A stretch of 54,234 nt of DNA from NCBI GenBank assembly GCA_964478025.1, contig CAYZGK010000011.1, positions 1 to 54,234 of the forward strand, given 5' to 3'. Shown here one piece after another: positions 34,225 through 44,000 of the stretch. The DNA comes from UBA3700 sp964478025. GTDB lineage: Bacteria; Bacillota; Clostridia; Christensenellales; UBA3700. The notes beneath the pieces were generated by a model, which had not been told where the DNA came from, ran no database searches, and saw only the letters and a list, made by a program, of their open reading frames with translations. Position numbers and translations under genes: made by a program. Position 1 is the first letter of the stretch. Every line of letters starts with the position of its first letter.

Positions 34225-34755
34225 ATGAATAAGAAAGATTTTAAAAATATATCTATGGCAGGAAGGCTTGCTTACCAATTAATGTGTGCAGAAAGATATT
34301 TTACACATAAATATCCAAATGAAGATTTTACAGAATTATTTAAACTCCTATGGCCTGTTACAAATGGAATGTATTTTGATACATTTTCGGGTTATATTAT
34401 TGAACTAGAACCATCCTATATGCTTGAATTTAATAGTTACGAGGAAGATGGTAGTTGGCTTGAATTAACAAAAGAACAATATGATACATTTAAACCATTA
34501 ATTCAAAAATTAGATCAAGAAGACGAAGAATTTTTAGAAACTTTAAAAGATCAAGCAGAAGTATATGCATATACTGTAGTTCCAAAAGACACTAGCGAAT
34601 CTATTAATATAGTTTTTGATACAATAAAATTTTTAAAAAGCCATAAGATTCCACTTCCAGATATAAAATTGGTTGAGTTTTCAACAATTGATCAATTTAA
34701 TGGTTGGGGCGATAATTTTGATGGGACAAAACTCTCTATAATTTTGAATAAGTAA
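34225..34755 (+). CDS. immunity-like protein, copy 1 of a tandem pair
   Basis: 176 residues from the ATG at 34225 (GGAGG at 34209-34213); a six-residue longer start at 34207 is less likely since it overlaps that site. The protein is acidic, soluble and unlike a family I can name: DFKNISMAGRLAYQL, YPNEDFTELFKLLWPVTNG, YDTFKPLIQKLDQEDEEFL, and DTIKFLKSHKIPLPDIKL. It lies 5 bp after the deaminase stop, the position of a cognate immunity gene. It is highly similar along its whole length to the next protein. Confidence 0.78.
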   Translation: MNKKDFKNISMAGRLAYQLMCAERYFTHKYPNEDFTELFKLLWPVTNGMYFDTFSGYIIELEPSYMLEFNSYEEDGSWLELTKEQYDTFKPLIQKLDQEDEEFLETLKDQAEVYAYTVVPKDTSESINIVFDTIKFLKSHKIPLPDIKLVEFSTIDQFNGWGDNFDGTKLSIILNK

Positions 34756-34801
34756 TGTAAAAAATAAAATTAAGAAACAATATAAGGGGGAGTTATATTT
34801 A

Positions 34802-35335
34802 ATGGATATGAATAAGAAAGATTTTAAAAATATATCTATGGCAGGAAGACTTGCTTACCAATTAATTTGTGCAGAAAAATATTTTACATATAAATATCCA
34901 AATGAAGATTTCACAGAATTATTTAAACTCCTATGGCCTGCTACCAATGGAATGTATTGGGATACATTTTCAATTTACTTAATTGAATTGGATAAATCTT
35001 GTCTATTAGAATTTGATTCTTATGAAGAACAGGAATGGATGTATTTAACAAAAGAGCAATATGATACATTTAAACCATTAATTCAAAAATTTGATCAAGA
35101 AGACGAAGATTTTCTAGAAACTTTAAAAGAGCAAACTGAAGTTTATGCATATACTGTGGTTCCAAAAGACACTAGTGAATCTATTGACATAGTTTTTGAT
35201 ACAATAAAATTTTTGAAAAGACATAAAATACCACTTCCAGATATAAAATTGGTTGATTTTTCAACAATTGATCAAAGAAGAGGTTGGGGAGATCATTTTG
35301 ATGGGACAAAACTCTCTATAATTTTGAATAAATAA
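34802..35335 (+). CDS. immunity-like protein, copy 2 of a tandem pair
   Basis: 177 residues (175 if started at the ATG at 34808). It is nearly identical to its neighbour in the N- and C-terminal thirds, including the last DGTKLSIILNK, and differs mostly between about residues 50 and 80 (for example WDTFSIYLIELDKSC in place of FDTFSGYIIELEPSY). The DNA is also closely similar, so the duplication is recent. It has its own GGGGG ribosome binding site. Duplicated immunity genes usually follow variation in the toxin; no second toxin is present. Confidence 0.78.
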   Translation: MDMNKKDFKNISMAGRLAYQLICAEKYFTYKYPNEDFTELFKLLWPATNGMYWDTFSIYLIELDKSCLLEFDSYEEQEWMYLTKEQYDTFKPLIQKFDQEDEDFLETLKEQTEVYAYTVVPKDTSESIDIVFDTIKFLKRHKIPLPDIKLVDFSTIDQRRGWGDHFDGTKLSIILNK

Positions 35336-35362
35336 AATCCTTAAAAAGCAAGATTAAAATAT

Positions 35363-36103
35363 CTAATCTTTATTGGTGTGTATAGCATCTTTCATTTTAT
35401 CTAATAATTCTAATATTTTATCTTTGATTGTTCTAAGATAGATATCGGTGTTTGCGATAGTGTAAAAAGTATTGTCGCTAGATACAACACAAGATAAATT
35501 ATTAGTTTGGCCCGTTCTATCTATTGTTTTTGCCGTTTGGTAGCAATAATTATAAATCATATAAAGAATTGAAAGATTTGAATAAGAAGGATGAAATTCT
35601 GAATTATCTTGAAGAATATAATTAAGAATCTTTAGTATACACATGGCATCTTTTTTATCAGTAGCGGCATGAGCGCGTTGTTCACTGCTTTTTCTAATGT
35701 CTTCTTTGTTAAATTTAAAATTATTTTCAATAAAATCTTTATTAAGGGACAGTTTATGTAAATTTTTTATAGCTTTTTCATCTAATCCGAAATATTCACA
35801 ATAATGTTTATTATCATAATTTGTATAATCCTTAGTTAAACCAAAGATATAATCTAAACTAAAGTCGTATTTATTTTGTATAGCAGCAAGAAGCTCTAAA
35901 TCTATATTTTTTTCTTTTCCATTTTCTATCTTATTCATTTTCTTTTTAATATTTTCATCTTCTTTGCCAGAATTTGGTATTAATGATTTATAAAAGTCAA
36001 CCTGAGAAAGTTTTGGCTTACACGATGTTCTTAAAGATTTAACTAATTTTCCGAAATTTTCTAAGTAATTTAAATATTCCATTTTTATTTTTAAAACCTC
36101 CAT
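35363..36103 (-). CDS. XRE-type transcriptional regulator
   Basis: 246 residues, or 239 from the second Met (complement of 36080-36082); a GGAGG lies between the two ATGs and does not decide the start. The N-terminal 80 residues fit a lambda-repressor-like HTH: FGKLVKSLRTSCKPKLSQVDFYKSLIP, then KMNKIENGKEKNIDLELLAAIQNKYDFSLDYIFGL. The remaining 160 residues are helical without a recognised ligand domain. It converges on the immunity genes and could regulate the toxin island, but nothing shows that directly. Confidence 0.78.
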   Translation of the reverse strand: MEVLKIKMEYLNYLENFGKLVKSLRTSCKPKLSQVDFYKSLIPNSGKEDENIKKKMNKIENGKEKNIDLELLAAIQNKYDFSLDYIFGLTKDYTNYDNKHYCEYFGLDEKAIKNLHKLSLNKDFIENNFKFNKEDIRKSSEQRAHAATDKKDAMCILKILNYILQDNSEFHPSYSNLSILYMIYNYCYQTAKTIDRTGQTNNLSCVVSSDNTFYTIANTDIYLRTIKDKILELLDKMKDAIHTNKD

Positions 36104-36302
36104 AAAATGAATATTTAGTAGAATTTATTTTCCATCTATTATTATATAAAAACATGCACAATAATTAAAGAGTGGTCCTTTTATAAAACTTAAAATGAAA
36201 GCTTTAGTTTATGTAATAAATTTATATCTAATTTTTTAAAAAACAATCAATATTATGTTTCTTTTAATTTCGTTTGACTATAATTTAACATAATATGTAG
36301 AA

Positions 36303-36318
36303 TGTTAGTATTCTAACA
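36303..36318 (+). promoter_or_regulatory. short palindrome ahead of the ABC transporter gene
   Basis: TGTTAG (36303-36308) and CTAACA (36313-36318) around TATT, ending 17 bp before the GTG start. A TTGACT with adjacent AT-rich DNA lies upstream (36274-). It could be an operator or a small RNA hairpin near the ribosome binding site GAGGG. Confidence 0.4.
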
Positions 36319-36335
36319 AAAGCGAGGGCTTTAAG

Positions 36336-38891
36336 GTGTTACAATTAAAAGATATTGTTAAGGATTATGGTAGTAAAGATTTTACTGTTCATGCACTAAA
36401 GGGTATAAATTTAAATTTTAGAGATAATGAATTTGTTGCAATTCTTGGTCAATCAGGTTGTGGTAAAACAACAATGCTTAATATTGTTGGTGGATTGGAT
36501 AGATATACAAGTGGAGATTTAATTATTGATGGGATTTCTACAAAGAAATATCAGGATGTAGACTGGGATGCTTATCGTAATGTAAGAATAGGTTTTATAT
36601 TTCAAAGTTATAATTTAATTTCTCATATAGATATACTTGCAAACGTTGAGATGGCATTAACGCTATCTGGCGTTCCAACTCAAGAGAGAAAAGAAAGAGC
36701 CATTAAAGCTTTAGAGTCGGTGGGACTAAAGGATCAATTGCATAAAAAGCCTAATCAATTATCTGGTGGACAAATGCAAAGAGTATCTATAGCTCGTGCA
36801 TTAATTAATAACCCAGATATAATCTTAGCTGATGAACCTACTGGGGCTCTTGATTCTGCTACTTCAATTCAAGTTATGGATATCTTAAAAGAAATCGCAA
36901 AAGATAGATTGGTTATCATGGTTACACATAATCCAGAGCTTGCTGAAAAGTATGCAACTAGAATTGTAAGACTATCTGATGGTGAGGTTATAGATGACTC
37001 TATGCCTTATAATGTAGATGATATAAAAGATGAAAAAATCGAAGACGTAAAAGATGAAAAAATCGAAACAAGTGAAGAAATTACAAAAAAAGATCAACGA
37101 AAAGAAATAAAAGAAAAGAAAAAGAAGTTAGCTAAAACTTCTATGAATTTTATAACAGCTTTGCATTTGTCTTTTAACAATTTATTAACTAAAAGAACAA
37201 GAACAATATTAACAGCTATAGCAGGTTCTATTGGAATAATAGGACTTTCTTTAGTGCTTGCCGTTTCTAATGGATTTAGTAAATATGTTGATTCTATGGA
37301 AAAAGATATGATGTCAGGCTATCCTGTAACTATTGAAGAATCTAGTGTTGATTATACTCAAATGATGTCTTTATTTACAGGAACAAGTTCCTCATCTGCA
37401 AAAACTTCAGATGAGGGAGCATATCCAGATGATGGAATAATTAAGGCTTCAAATACAATGGATCAGTTAACATCTTTAATGAATATTGCAAAGAAAAATA
37501 CATTATCTGATGAATATGTAGAATATTTAAGTAAGATGGATAGTTCTTTATATGGTAGTATTTACTACAAATATAACATGAATCTAAATGTTATAGGAAA
37601 GCCAAGAACTGCAAAATTTATAGGTACGAAAAAGGTAATAGGTGCATTTGATACATCCTATGGCGAGATGGTATATTCGGGCGAAGATGGAGATTATCAA
37701 AATATAATTTCAATGACATCACTTGTTTCTTTTACTGAAATTACAGGAAATGAAGAGTTTATTACATCTCAGTACGATTGTTTATATGGAAAATTCCCAA
37801 CAAGTAAAAATCAAATAATCTTAGTTGTAAATTCTAAAAACGAAATAAGCGACTTTACTTTAGAGGCGCTTGGAATTGATTCAAGTAATAGTTATACATT
37901 TGAAGATATAATAAAACTTGCAAATGCAACACCATTAAAAGCATATGCTAACGATGAGTACTATTATGATGCATCAACTTCAGAAAGAACCTTATTTAAG
38001 GCTAATAATGCAACAGAGTTATATACAGGAGATAAAGATTGTGTAGAACTTGAGGTGGTAGGTATTTTTAGAAATAAACAAGATGTTTCTTATTCAACAT
38101 TAACAAGCGGAATTTGTTACACAAGTGAACTAGTTGAGTATTTATTAGACAAGAATATAACATCTAAAGTTGCCGAAGCTCAAAGAAATAATAAAAATCA
38201 ATATGTTATATATGAAGGTGATGGATTCCCTGGAAGTGCTTCAGATTCAATCGGAGCTATGTTTGGAGCTGGCGCTTCTGTTAGCGACCAAAGTACAGCA
38301 TTAAGTGCTGTTGGTGGTAAAAAGTCTCCATCAAGTATTTATATTTATCCATCAAATTTTGATTGCAAGGAAACTATTACAGCATATTTGGATGCGTGGA
38401 ATAATGAACATGAAGAAAGTGAGCAAGTAACATATAATGATATGGCAGCATTAATTTCTTCAATGCTTTCCCAAATGATAAAAATTGTCACAATAGCATT
38501 AACTTGCTTTAGTAGTGTATCGCTAGTTGTTTCATCATTTATGATAGGAATAATAACATATGTATCAGTTGTAGAAAGAACAAAAGAAATTGGTATATTA
38601 AGATCGCTTGGTGCTAGAAAGAAGGATATTTCACGTGTATTTAATGCAGAGACTTTATTAATAGGTTTCGCAGCCGGCGTATTTGGCGTTATTGTTACAT
38701 ACATTTTAAGTATACCAATAAATCTTATTGTAAATTGGAAGGCAGGTATGGTTTTAAATCTATGTAATTTAAATCCACTTACAGCACTTGCTATGGTTGC
38801 TCTTTCAATGGTATTAACATTTATTGCTGGATTAATCCCATCAAGATATGCAGCAAATAGAGATCCAGTTATTGCATTAAGAACTGAATAA
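36336..38891 (+). CDS. MacB-like ABC exporter, fused ATPase and FtsX-type permease
   Basis: 851 residues from a GTG with GAGGG seven bases upstream. Residues 1-225 are a LolD/MacB-type ATPase: Walker A LGQSGCGKTT, signature LSGGQMQRVSIARAL, Walker B IILADEPTGALD, and the H-loop VTHNPELA. A long charged linker (about 225-275, DEKIEDVKDEKIETSEE) follows, then a first TM helix (TILTAIAGSIGIIGLSLVLAVSNG), a large extracellular domain (about 300-680) and three C-terminal TM helices with ERTKEIGILRSLGARKKDI. This is the MacB/YknZ plan with NBD and permease in one chain. Such exporters move peptides or lipoproteins or relay stress; no periplasmic adaptor is nearby. Confidence 0.92.
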   Translation: MLQLKDIVKDYGSKDFTVHALKGINLNFRDNEFVAILGQSGCGKTTMLNIVGGLDRYTSGDLIIDGISTKKYQDVDWDAYRNVRIGFIFQSYNLISHIDILANVEMALTLSGVPTQERKERAIKALESVGLKDQLHKKPNQLSGGQMQRVSIARALINNPDIILADEPTGALDSATSIQVMDILKEIAKDRLVIMVTHNPELAEKYATRIVRLSDGEVIDDSMPYNVDDIKDEKIEDVKDEKIETSEEITKKDQRKEIKEKKKKLAKTSMNFITALHLSFNNLLTKRTRTILTAIAGSIGIIGLSLVLAVSNGFSKYVDSMEKDMMSGYPVTIEESSVDYTQMMSLFTGTSSSSAKTSDEGAYPDDGIIKASNTMDQLTSLMNIAKKNTLSDEYVEYLSKMDSSLYGSIYYKYNMNLNVIGKPRTAKFIGTKKVIGAFDTSYGEMVYSGEDGDYQNIISMTSLVSFTEITGNEEFITSQYDCLYGKFPTSKNQIILVVNSKNEISDFTLEALGIDSSNSYTFEDIIKLANATPLKAYANDEYYYDASTSERTLFKANNATELYTGDKDCVELEVVGIFRNKQDVSYSTLTSGICYTSELVEYLLDKNITSKVAEAQRNNKNQYVIYEGDGFPGSASDSIGAMFGAGASVSDQSTALSAVGGKKSPSSIYIYPSNFDCKETITAYLDAWNNEHEESEQVTYNDMAALISSMLSQMIKIVTIALTCFSSVSLVVSSFMIGIITYVSVVERTKEIGILRSLGARKKDISRVFNAETLLIGFAAGVFGVIVTYILSIPINLIVNWKAGMVLNLCNLNPLTALAMVALSMVLTFIAGLIPSRYAANRDPVIALRTE

Positions 38892-38910
38892 TTAGAAAAA
38901 TTATGTATAG

Positions 38911-38945
38911 TAGGCCTTTAGTGTTAATCATTGAAGGCCTATTTT
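38911..38945 (+). terminator. intrinsic terminator of the ABC transporter gene
   Basis: TAGGCCTT (38911-38918) pairs with AAGGCCTA (38934-38941), followed by TTTTAT. Confidence 0.8.
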
Positions 38946-38949
38946 ATAT

Positions 38950-38978
38950 TTGCGTATAAAATATATAAAGAATATAAT
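38950..38978 (+). promoter_or_regulatory. promoter of alaS
   Basis: TTGCGT (38950-38955), 17-bp spacer, TATAAT (38973-38978). This places the transcription start near 38985, supporting the ATG at 39014 rather than an upstream TTG. Confidence 0.75.
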
Positions 38979-39013
38979 ATTCTTTGAATTTAACTCTATG
39001 GAGAGAAAAAATC

Positions 39014-40807
39014 ATGAAACAATTAAAATCATATGAATTAAGAGAAAAATATTTAAAGTTTTTTGAATCAAATGGTCATAAAATTATACCATCAGCTTCA
39101 TTAATTCCAGAAAATGATCCATCAGTTTTATTTACAACAGCTGGAATGCATCCACTTGTACCATACCTATTAGGTCAAAAACATCCTAATGGTAAAAGAT
39201 TAACTGATGTACAAAAATGTGTAAGAACAGGAGATATTGATGAAGTAGGAGATGCTACTCATTGTACATTCTTTGAAATGTTAGGAAACTGGTCTTTAGG
39301 AGATTATTTTAAGAAAGAATCTATTGAATTTTCTTTTAAATTTTTAACAGAAGTATTAGAAATCCCAGTAGAAAAGCTAGCAGTTACAGTCTTTGCTGGT
39401 GATGAAGATTGTAAACGTGATACATTCGCTGCAGAAACATGGGCATCACTTGGTATTAAAAATATTTGTTATTTACCAAAGGAAAATAACTGGTGGTATG
39501 CAGGTGCTACTGGTCCTTGTGGTAGTGATACAGAAATTTTCGTAGATAATGGGAAGCCAGCTTCTTGTGAAAATTCTAATCCAGGGAATGATCCAGATAA
39601 GTGGGTTGAAATCTGGAATAACGTATTTATGGAATTTAATAGAGATGCCTCTGGAAAATTTGAGTATTTAAAACAAAAGAACGTAGATACAGGAATGGGC
39701 CTTGAGAGAACTATTTGTATGATAAATGGATTAAGCTCTGTTTATGACACAGATTTATATACCGATGTTATTGCTAAGATTTCAGAATTATCTGGAACAA
39801 AGTATGGCGAAAATGAGCAAGATACAAGAGCAATAAGAATCATTGCTGACCATATAAGAACAGCAACATTCTTAATGGGTGATGAAAAAGGTATTGTTCC
39901 ATCAAATGTAGACCAAGGATATGTTTTAAGAAGATTAATTAGAAGAGCAGTTAGATTTGCAAAGCAAATTAATTTAAACTCTAAAGATTTAGTAATCATC
40001 TCTAAGATGTTTGTTGATAAGTATAAAGCATATTATCCAGAACTTGCAGATAATGAACAAAAGATTTTAACTGAACTATCTAAAGAAGAAGATAAATTCA
40101 GTAAGACTCTAGAAAACGGAATTAAAGAGCTTGAGAAAGTATTAAAGTTCATGAAAGATGGAGTTTTAAATGGTAAGACAGCTTTTAGATTATATGATAC
40201 TTTTGGATTCCCAATAGAGATGACAGAAGAAATTTGTAAAGAGAAAGGCTACACTGTAGATATTGAAGGATACAAAGCTGCAGAGAGTGAACACATAAAG
40301 AAGTCTCAAGCAGGAGCAGAACAAAAGTTTAAAGGTGGTCTTGCAGATTCTTCAGAACAAACAGCTTTCTTACATACAGCAACACACTTGCTACTAGGTT
40401 CATTACAAAAGTTATTATCTAAAGATATTCATCAAAAGGGTTCTAATATAACCTCAGAAAGATTAAGATTCGACTTTAATTTTGATAGACCACTAACTGA
40501 AGAAGAAAAGAAAATGATAGAAGACAATGTTAATAAAGCTATCAAGGAAGATGTAGATGTTGTTTGTGAAGAAATGACAGTTGATGAAGCAAGAAAAGCA
40601 GGAGCAGAGGGCGTATTTGGCTCAAAGTACGGTGATGTAGTTAAGGTATACACAATAGGTAATTATGATAAAGAAATTTGTGGTGGACCACACGCAGCAC
40701 ACACTGGACAATTAGGTGAATTTAAGATTATTAAAGAACAATCATCATCAGCCGGTGTTAGAAGAATAAAAGCTGTTATAGATACATCTAAAGCTATAAA
40801 AAGATAG
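39014..40807 (+). CDS. alaS: compact alanyl-tRNA synthetase lacking the C-Ala domain
   Basis: 597 residues from the ATG at 39014 (GGAGAG upstream). It charges tRNA-Ala. The class II catalytic core is intact: VLFTTAGMHPLVPYLLGQKHP, VQKCVRTGDIDEVGD and FFEMLGNWSLGDYF, then GATGPCGSDTEIF and GMGLERTICM. The editing domain has its metal ligands in HTATHLLLG and EICGGPHAAHTG. The chain stops soon after (SSSAGVRRIKAVID), about 270 residues short of usual bacterial AlaRS, with no DHHA1/C-Ala part. The wording of the core resembles the compact AlaRS of Patescibacteria and second copies in some Clostridia. It may be the sole AlaRS or an accessory one. Confidence 0.92.
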   Translation: MKQLKSYELREKYLKFFESNGHKIIPSASLIPENDPSVLFTTAGMHPLVPYLLGQKHPNGKRLTDVQKCVRTGDIDEVGDATHCTFFEMLGNWSLGDYFKKESIEFSFKFLTEVLEIPVEKLAVTVFAGDEDCKRDTFAAETWASLGIKNICYLPKENNWWYAGATGPCGSDTEIFVDNGKPASCENSNPGNDPDKWVEIWNNVFMEFNRDASGKFEYLKQKNVDTGMGLERTICMINGLSSVYDTDLYTDVIAKISELSGTKYGENEQDTRAIRIIADHIRTATFLMGDEKGIVPSNVDQGYVLRRLIRRAVRFAKQINLNSKDLVIISKMFVDKYKAYYPELADNEQKILTELSKEEDKFSKTLENGIKELEKVLKFMKDGVLNGKTAFRLYDTFGFPIEMTEEICKEKGYTVDIEGYKAAESEHIKKSQAGAEQKFKGGLADSSEQTAFLHTATHLLLGSLQKLLSKDIHQKGSNITSERLRFDFNFDRPLTEEEKKMIEDNVNKAIKEDVDVVCEEMTVDEARKAGAEGVFGSKYGDVVKVYTIGNYDKEICGGPHAAHTGQLGEFKIIKEQSSSAGVRRIKAVIDTSKAIKR

Positions 40808-40827
40808 TAAAACAATGTAAAAATTAA

Positions 40828-40860
40828 AAAATCTAGGACAACAAAAATCCTAGATTTTTT
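40828..40860 (+). terminator. intrinsic terminator of alaS
   Basis: AAAATCTAGGA (40828-40838) pairs with TCCTAGATTTT (40848-40858), leading into a T-run. Confidence 0.87.
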
Positions 40861-40899
40861 TATCCGTGTAAACAATAAATTTTCTTGATATGTAAACGC

Positions 40900-40963
40900 T
40901 ATTTCCATTTTTTCGGGTATTTCATTTCCGTTTTTTCGAGTATTTCATTTCCGTTTTTTCGAA
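40900..40963 (+). repeat. 23-bp tandem repeat ahead of the giant surface protein gene
   Basis: Copies at 40918-40940 and 40941-40963 differ only in the last base; each is TATTTCATTTCCG followed by TTTTTTCGAG or TTTTTTCGAA. A degenerate third copy shortened by 5 bp precedes them (40900-40917). They end about 40 bp upstream of the -35. They might be operators for the downstream gene or a remnant of another locus; on the minus strand the unit reads CGAAAAAACGGAAATGAAAT. Confidence 0.82.
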
Positions 40964-41001
40964 TAAAATATTTGAATTGATTGGCCGTTTAAACCCCAAT
41001 A

Positions 41002-41030
41002 TTGTATTTTGCGTTCTTTTTTTATATAAT
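41002..41030 (+). promoter_or_regulatory. promoter of the giant surface protein gene
   Basis: TTGTAT (41002-41007), 17-bp spacer, TATAAT (41025-41030), then TTTGGGGG before the GTG start at 41057. Confidence 0.65.
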
Positions 41031-41056
41031 ATAAAAAAGCACTTTGGGGGTTTATA

Positions 41057-44000
41057 GTGTCAAAAAAGAATAAGAAACACAGAAGAAAAAATAAAAGAAA
41101 GAATCATGGTTGCCTAAAATGTTTTACATCATTACTAGTATTTATGGTTGTATTAACTGGAATACTATATGGAGGTGCATATTTTGCTTGGGGTAAATTT
41201 GTAGAACCAAAGGCAGGGATGAACTTTAATGATGCATTATCCATTGTAGGTGGACTATATGGTGCTAAAGAAAGCGAAGTCGTAACAAATCCTTATAAAG
41301 AGGAGGATTTAAATTCTTTCTATACAAATGTTTCAGAAGCTTTATATTTAGATGACACTGTAGACTTAAGAGAAAATATTTTTGAAGTATTAGATGAGGT
41401 TATTGCTCAAAAAAATAATTCAGAAGAAACAACAACTGAAGGAGAAACCGTATCTGCAGCAGAGGAAAGTTCAACAGAAGAAAATTCAACAGAAGGATCT
41501 TCTGGTACTGGAAACGATATATTAGATGAGTTTTTAAGTGATTTGAAATTTGATTTCTCATCAATAAAAGACTATGACGAGGAAACTGCTACAGATCAAG
41601 TTTTAACGCTAACAGATAAACAAACAGCTGCTTTTTTAGATGATACTATTACAGGTGTTTTAACTAGAGAAAGCGTAAAGGATCTATTAGGTGAACAATT
41701 AAAAGGTGTTTCACTAGAGAATACAATAAACATTCCGCAAGTTAAAATATCTAGTGATGATTATACGGATTTATCTAAAGTAAAGTTAACATTAACAGTA
41801 AAGATTTCGACAAAGACTTTAGCTAAGAATGTTTTAAAAGGTGTAATGCCTCAAATTTCATTCTTAGGTGGATTACTTCCAAAGTATATATTTGCAACTA
41901 TTTCCATTTATCCAAATAACTATGAAGCAGAATCTGAAATACAATTAAATTCATTTAATGATGCGAAAATGAGTAAAGTTTATTCTGCACTTAATATGGT
42001 TATGGCAAATACTGAATATCAGTCAATAAATGGACTTTTAAAGATGGTTAACCAAAAGGCAATTGAAGCAATTGAAAAAGTTCAAGAAGTAATGCCTGTA
42101 GATTTTGTTTATTCATCAGATAGTGTAGGTTCAGTACAAACTAAACCTATACAAGCAGTAATGAAAGCATTAAAAGTTACTGATTTAACAGAAGCTCAAT
42201 TCTTCTGCATGATAAGAGATGTTGCACTTCAAGATTTTGATGATATAAAAACAGATTTAAAATTTGATGAAACAACAACAAGGTCATCAATATCTGTAGC
42301 ATTAAGTAGTGCTGGAGATAGTACAGTTGAAGAAATATCTTCAAAATATGCAATAGAAGATGGATATTTAACAAAGGATAATATATTTACAGANNNNNNN
42401 NNNNNNNNNNNNNNNNNNNNNNNNNNNNNNNNNNNNNNNNNNNNNNNNNNNNNNNNNNNNNNNNNNNNNNNNNNNNNNNNNNNNNNNNNNNNNCTTTTAG
42501 ATATGGTAGCTGAAAGTATGTCAGGCTCGTCATTATATACTTTGGTTTCACAAATAATTCCAGAGAATATTTATATAACTGCGTATATCAATTTAGAAAC
42601 ATCAAGTACTGACCTTGCTATTAATGGTAAAACAGTAGAACAAACAAAGAATCACCTTGAAACGTTATCTAAATTAACTGCGTCATTTAGTTCAGATTCG
42701 TCTTCTTTAAGTTATGATTCTTTAACATCAACAGTAAATAAATCTGTAACTGATGGATTGAATAGCATAAAAGATCAATTAGGCGTTGAGATAATATTTG
42801 AAAGTGAATATGTATATCTTCCAAATATTTATGAAATCGTAAGTGGTAAGATTTTATATAAAGAAGGAAATGAAAACAATTTAACTGATGAAGAAGTTTA
42901 CTTTGTATTTAAAGATATAACAGAAGAGCCAAAAGATTATTCTTCATTAACTGCAGGTAAAACTACAGCAAAGGAAGCTTTCGTTAGTGAAGTTGAAGGG
43001 AAATATGCAGTTAATAGTGGATACTTAACTGTAGATAACATATATGATGAATTAACAAATGTTACAAGTGACACATCTCAACTTATAAATAATATCTCTA
43101 TAGAGAATTTAACATTTACTGCAACTTATAATGCAACTAATAATAAAGTAGTTGCCGATTATCTTGCATTAACAGATTTAGTAAATTCAAAGGTTACACC
43201 TGATTCATCATCAATTACTTATACAATTATTAATATTTCATATGATCAAACTAATGATATTTTAGCCTTTACTTTGGAGGCAGATATCTTATCTTTGATT
43301 AGTGATGGACTAGAAAAGGACTCAAATACATATAAATTAATAACAAGTTCAATACCTGAAAAAGTTTATTTAACAGCATATGTTAATAGACAAACAAATG
43401 AAGTTAATCTAGAACTTAATGAAGATGGTATACCTGAAACTAAAAAACTATTTGCATCACTTGAGAAGATGATGAAGCTTTTAAATTCCACAACGGATTT
43501 AAGTTATACATCATTAACTACAAAAGTTGGAGATGCAGTATCTGAGGGCTTAAAAAATGTAGATTCTCAATTAGGAACAGAAATTGTTTATAGTAAGTCA
43601 AGTGCATACCTTCCAAGTATATATGAGGTAATGAGTAATAAGATCTTATATAAAGAGACAGAAACTGAAAATCTAACAGATGAGGAAGTATACTTTATAT
43701 TTAAAGATATAAAAGAAGTGCCTGAGGCTTATAGTGGAGTTAACAAAGCTAGTGATATGACAAACTTTGTAGAGCAAGTTAATACAAAATATGCAATAAA
43801 TCCATTACATGCAATAAAGGTTCCAGAAAGCGAAACTGACGAGACAATTGTTTCTCAAATACAAAACTTAGGCAGCAACTATAATACAGCAATATTAGGA
43901 GCTCAACTTGCAAGTGCTTGGAGCACTGCTACTTCTGGTAAATCATTAATAGAAAAGCAAGCTGCTAATAAAACAGGATTTAATCCATATGCGCTTGAAG

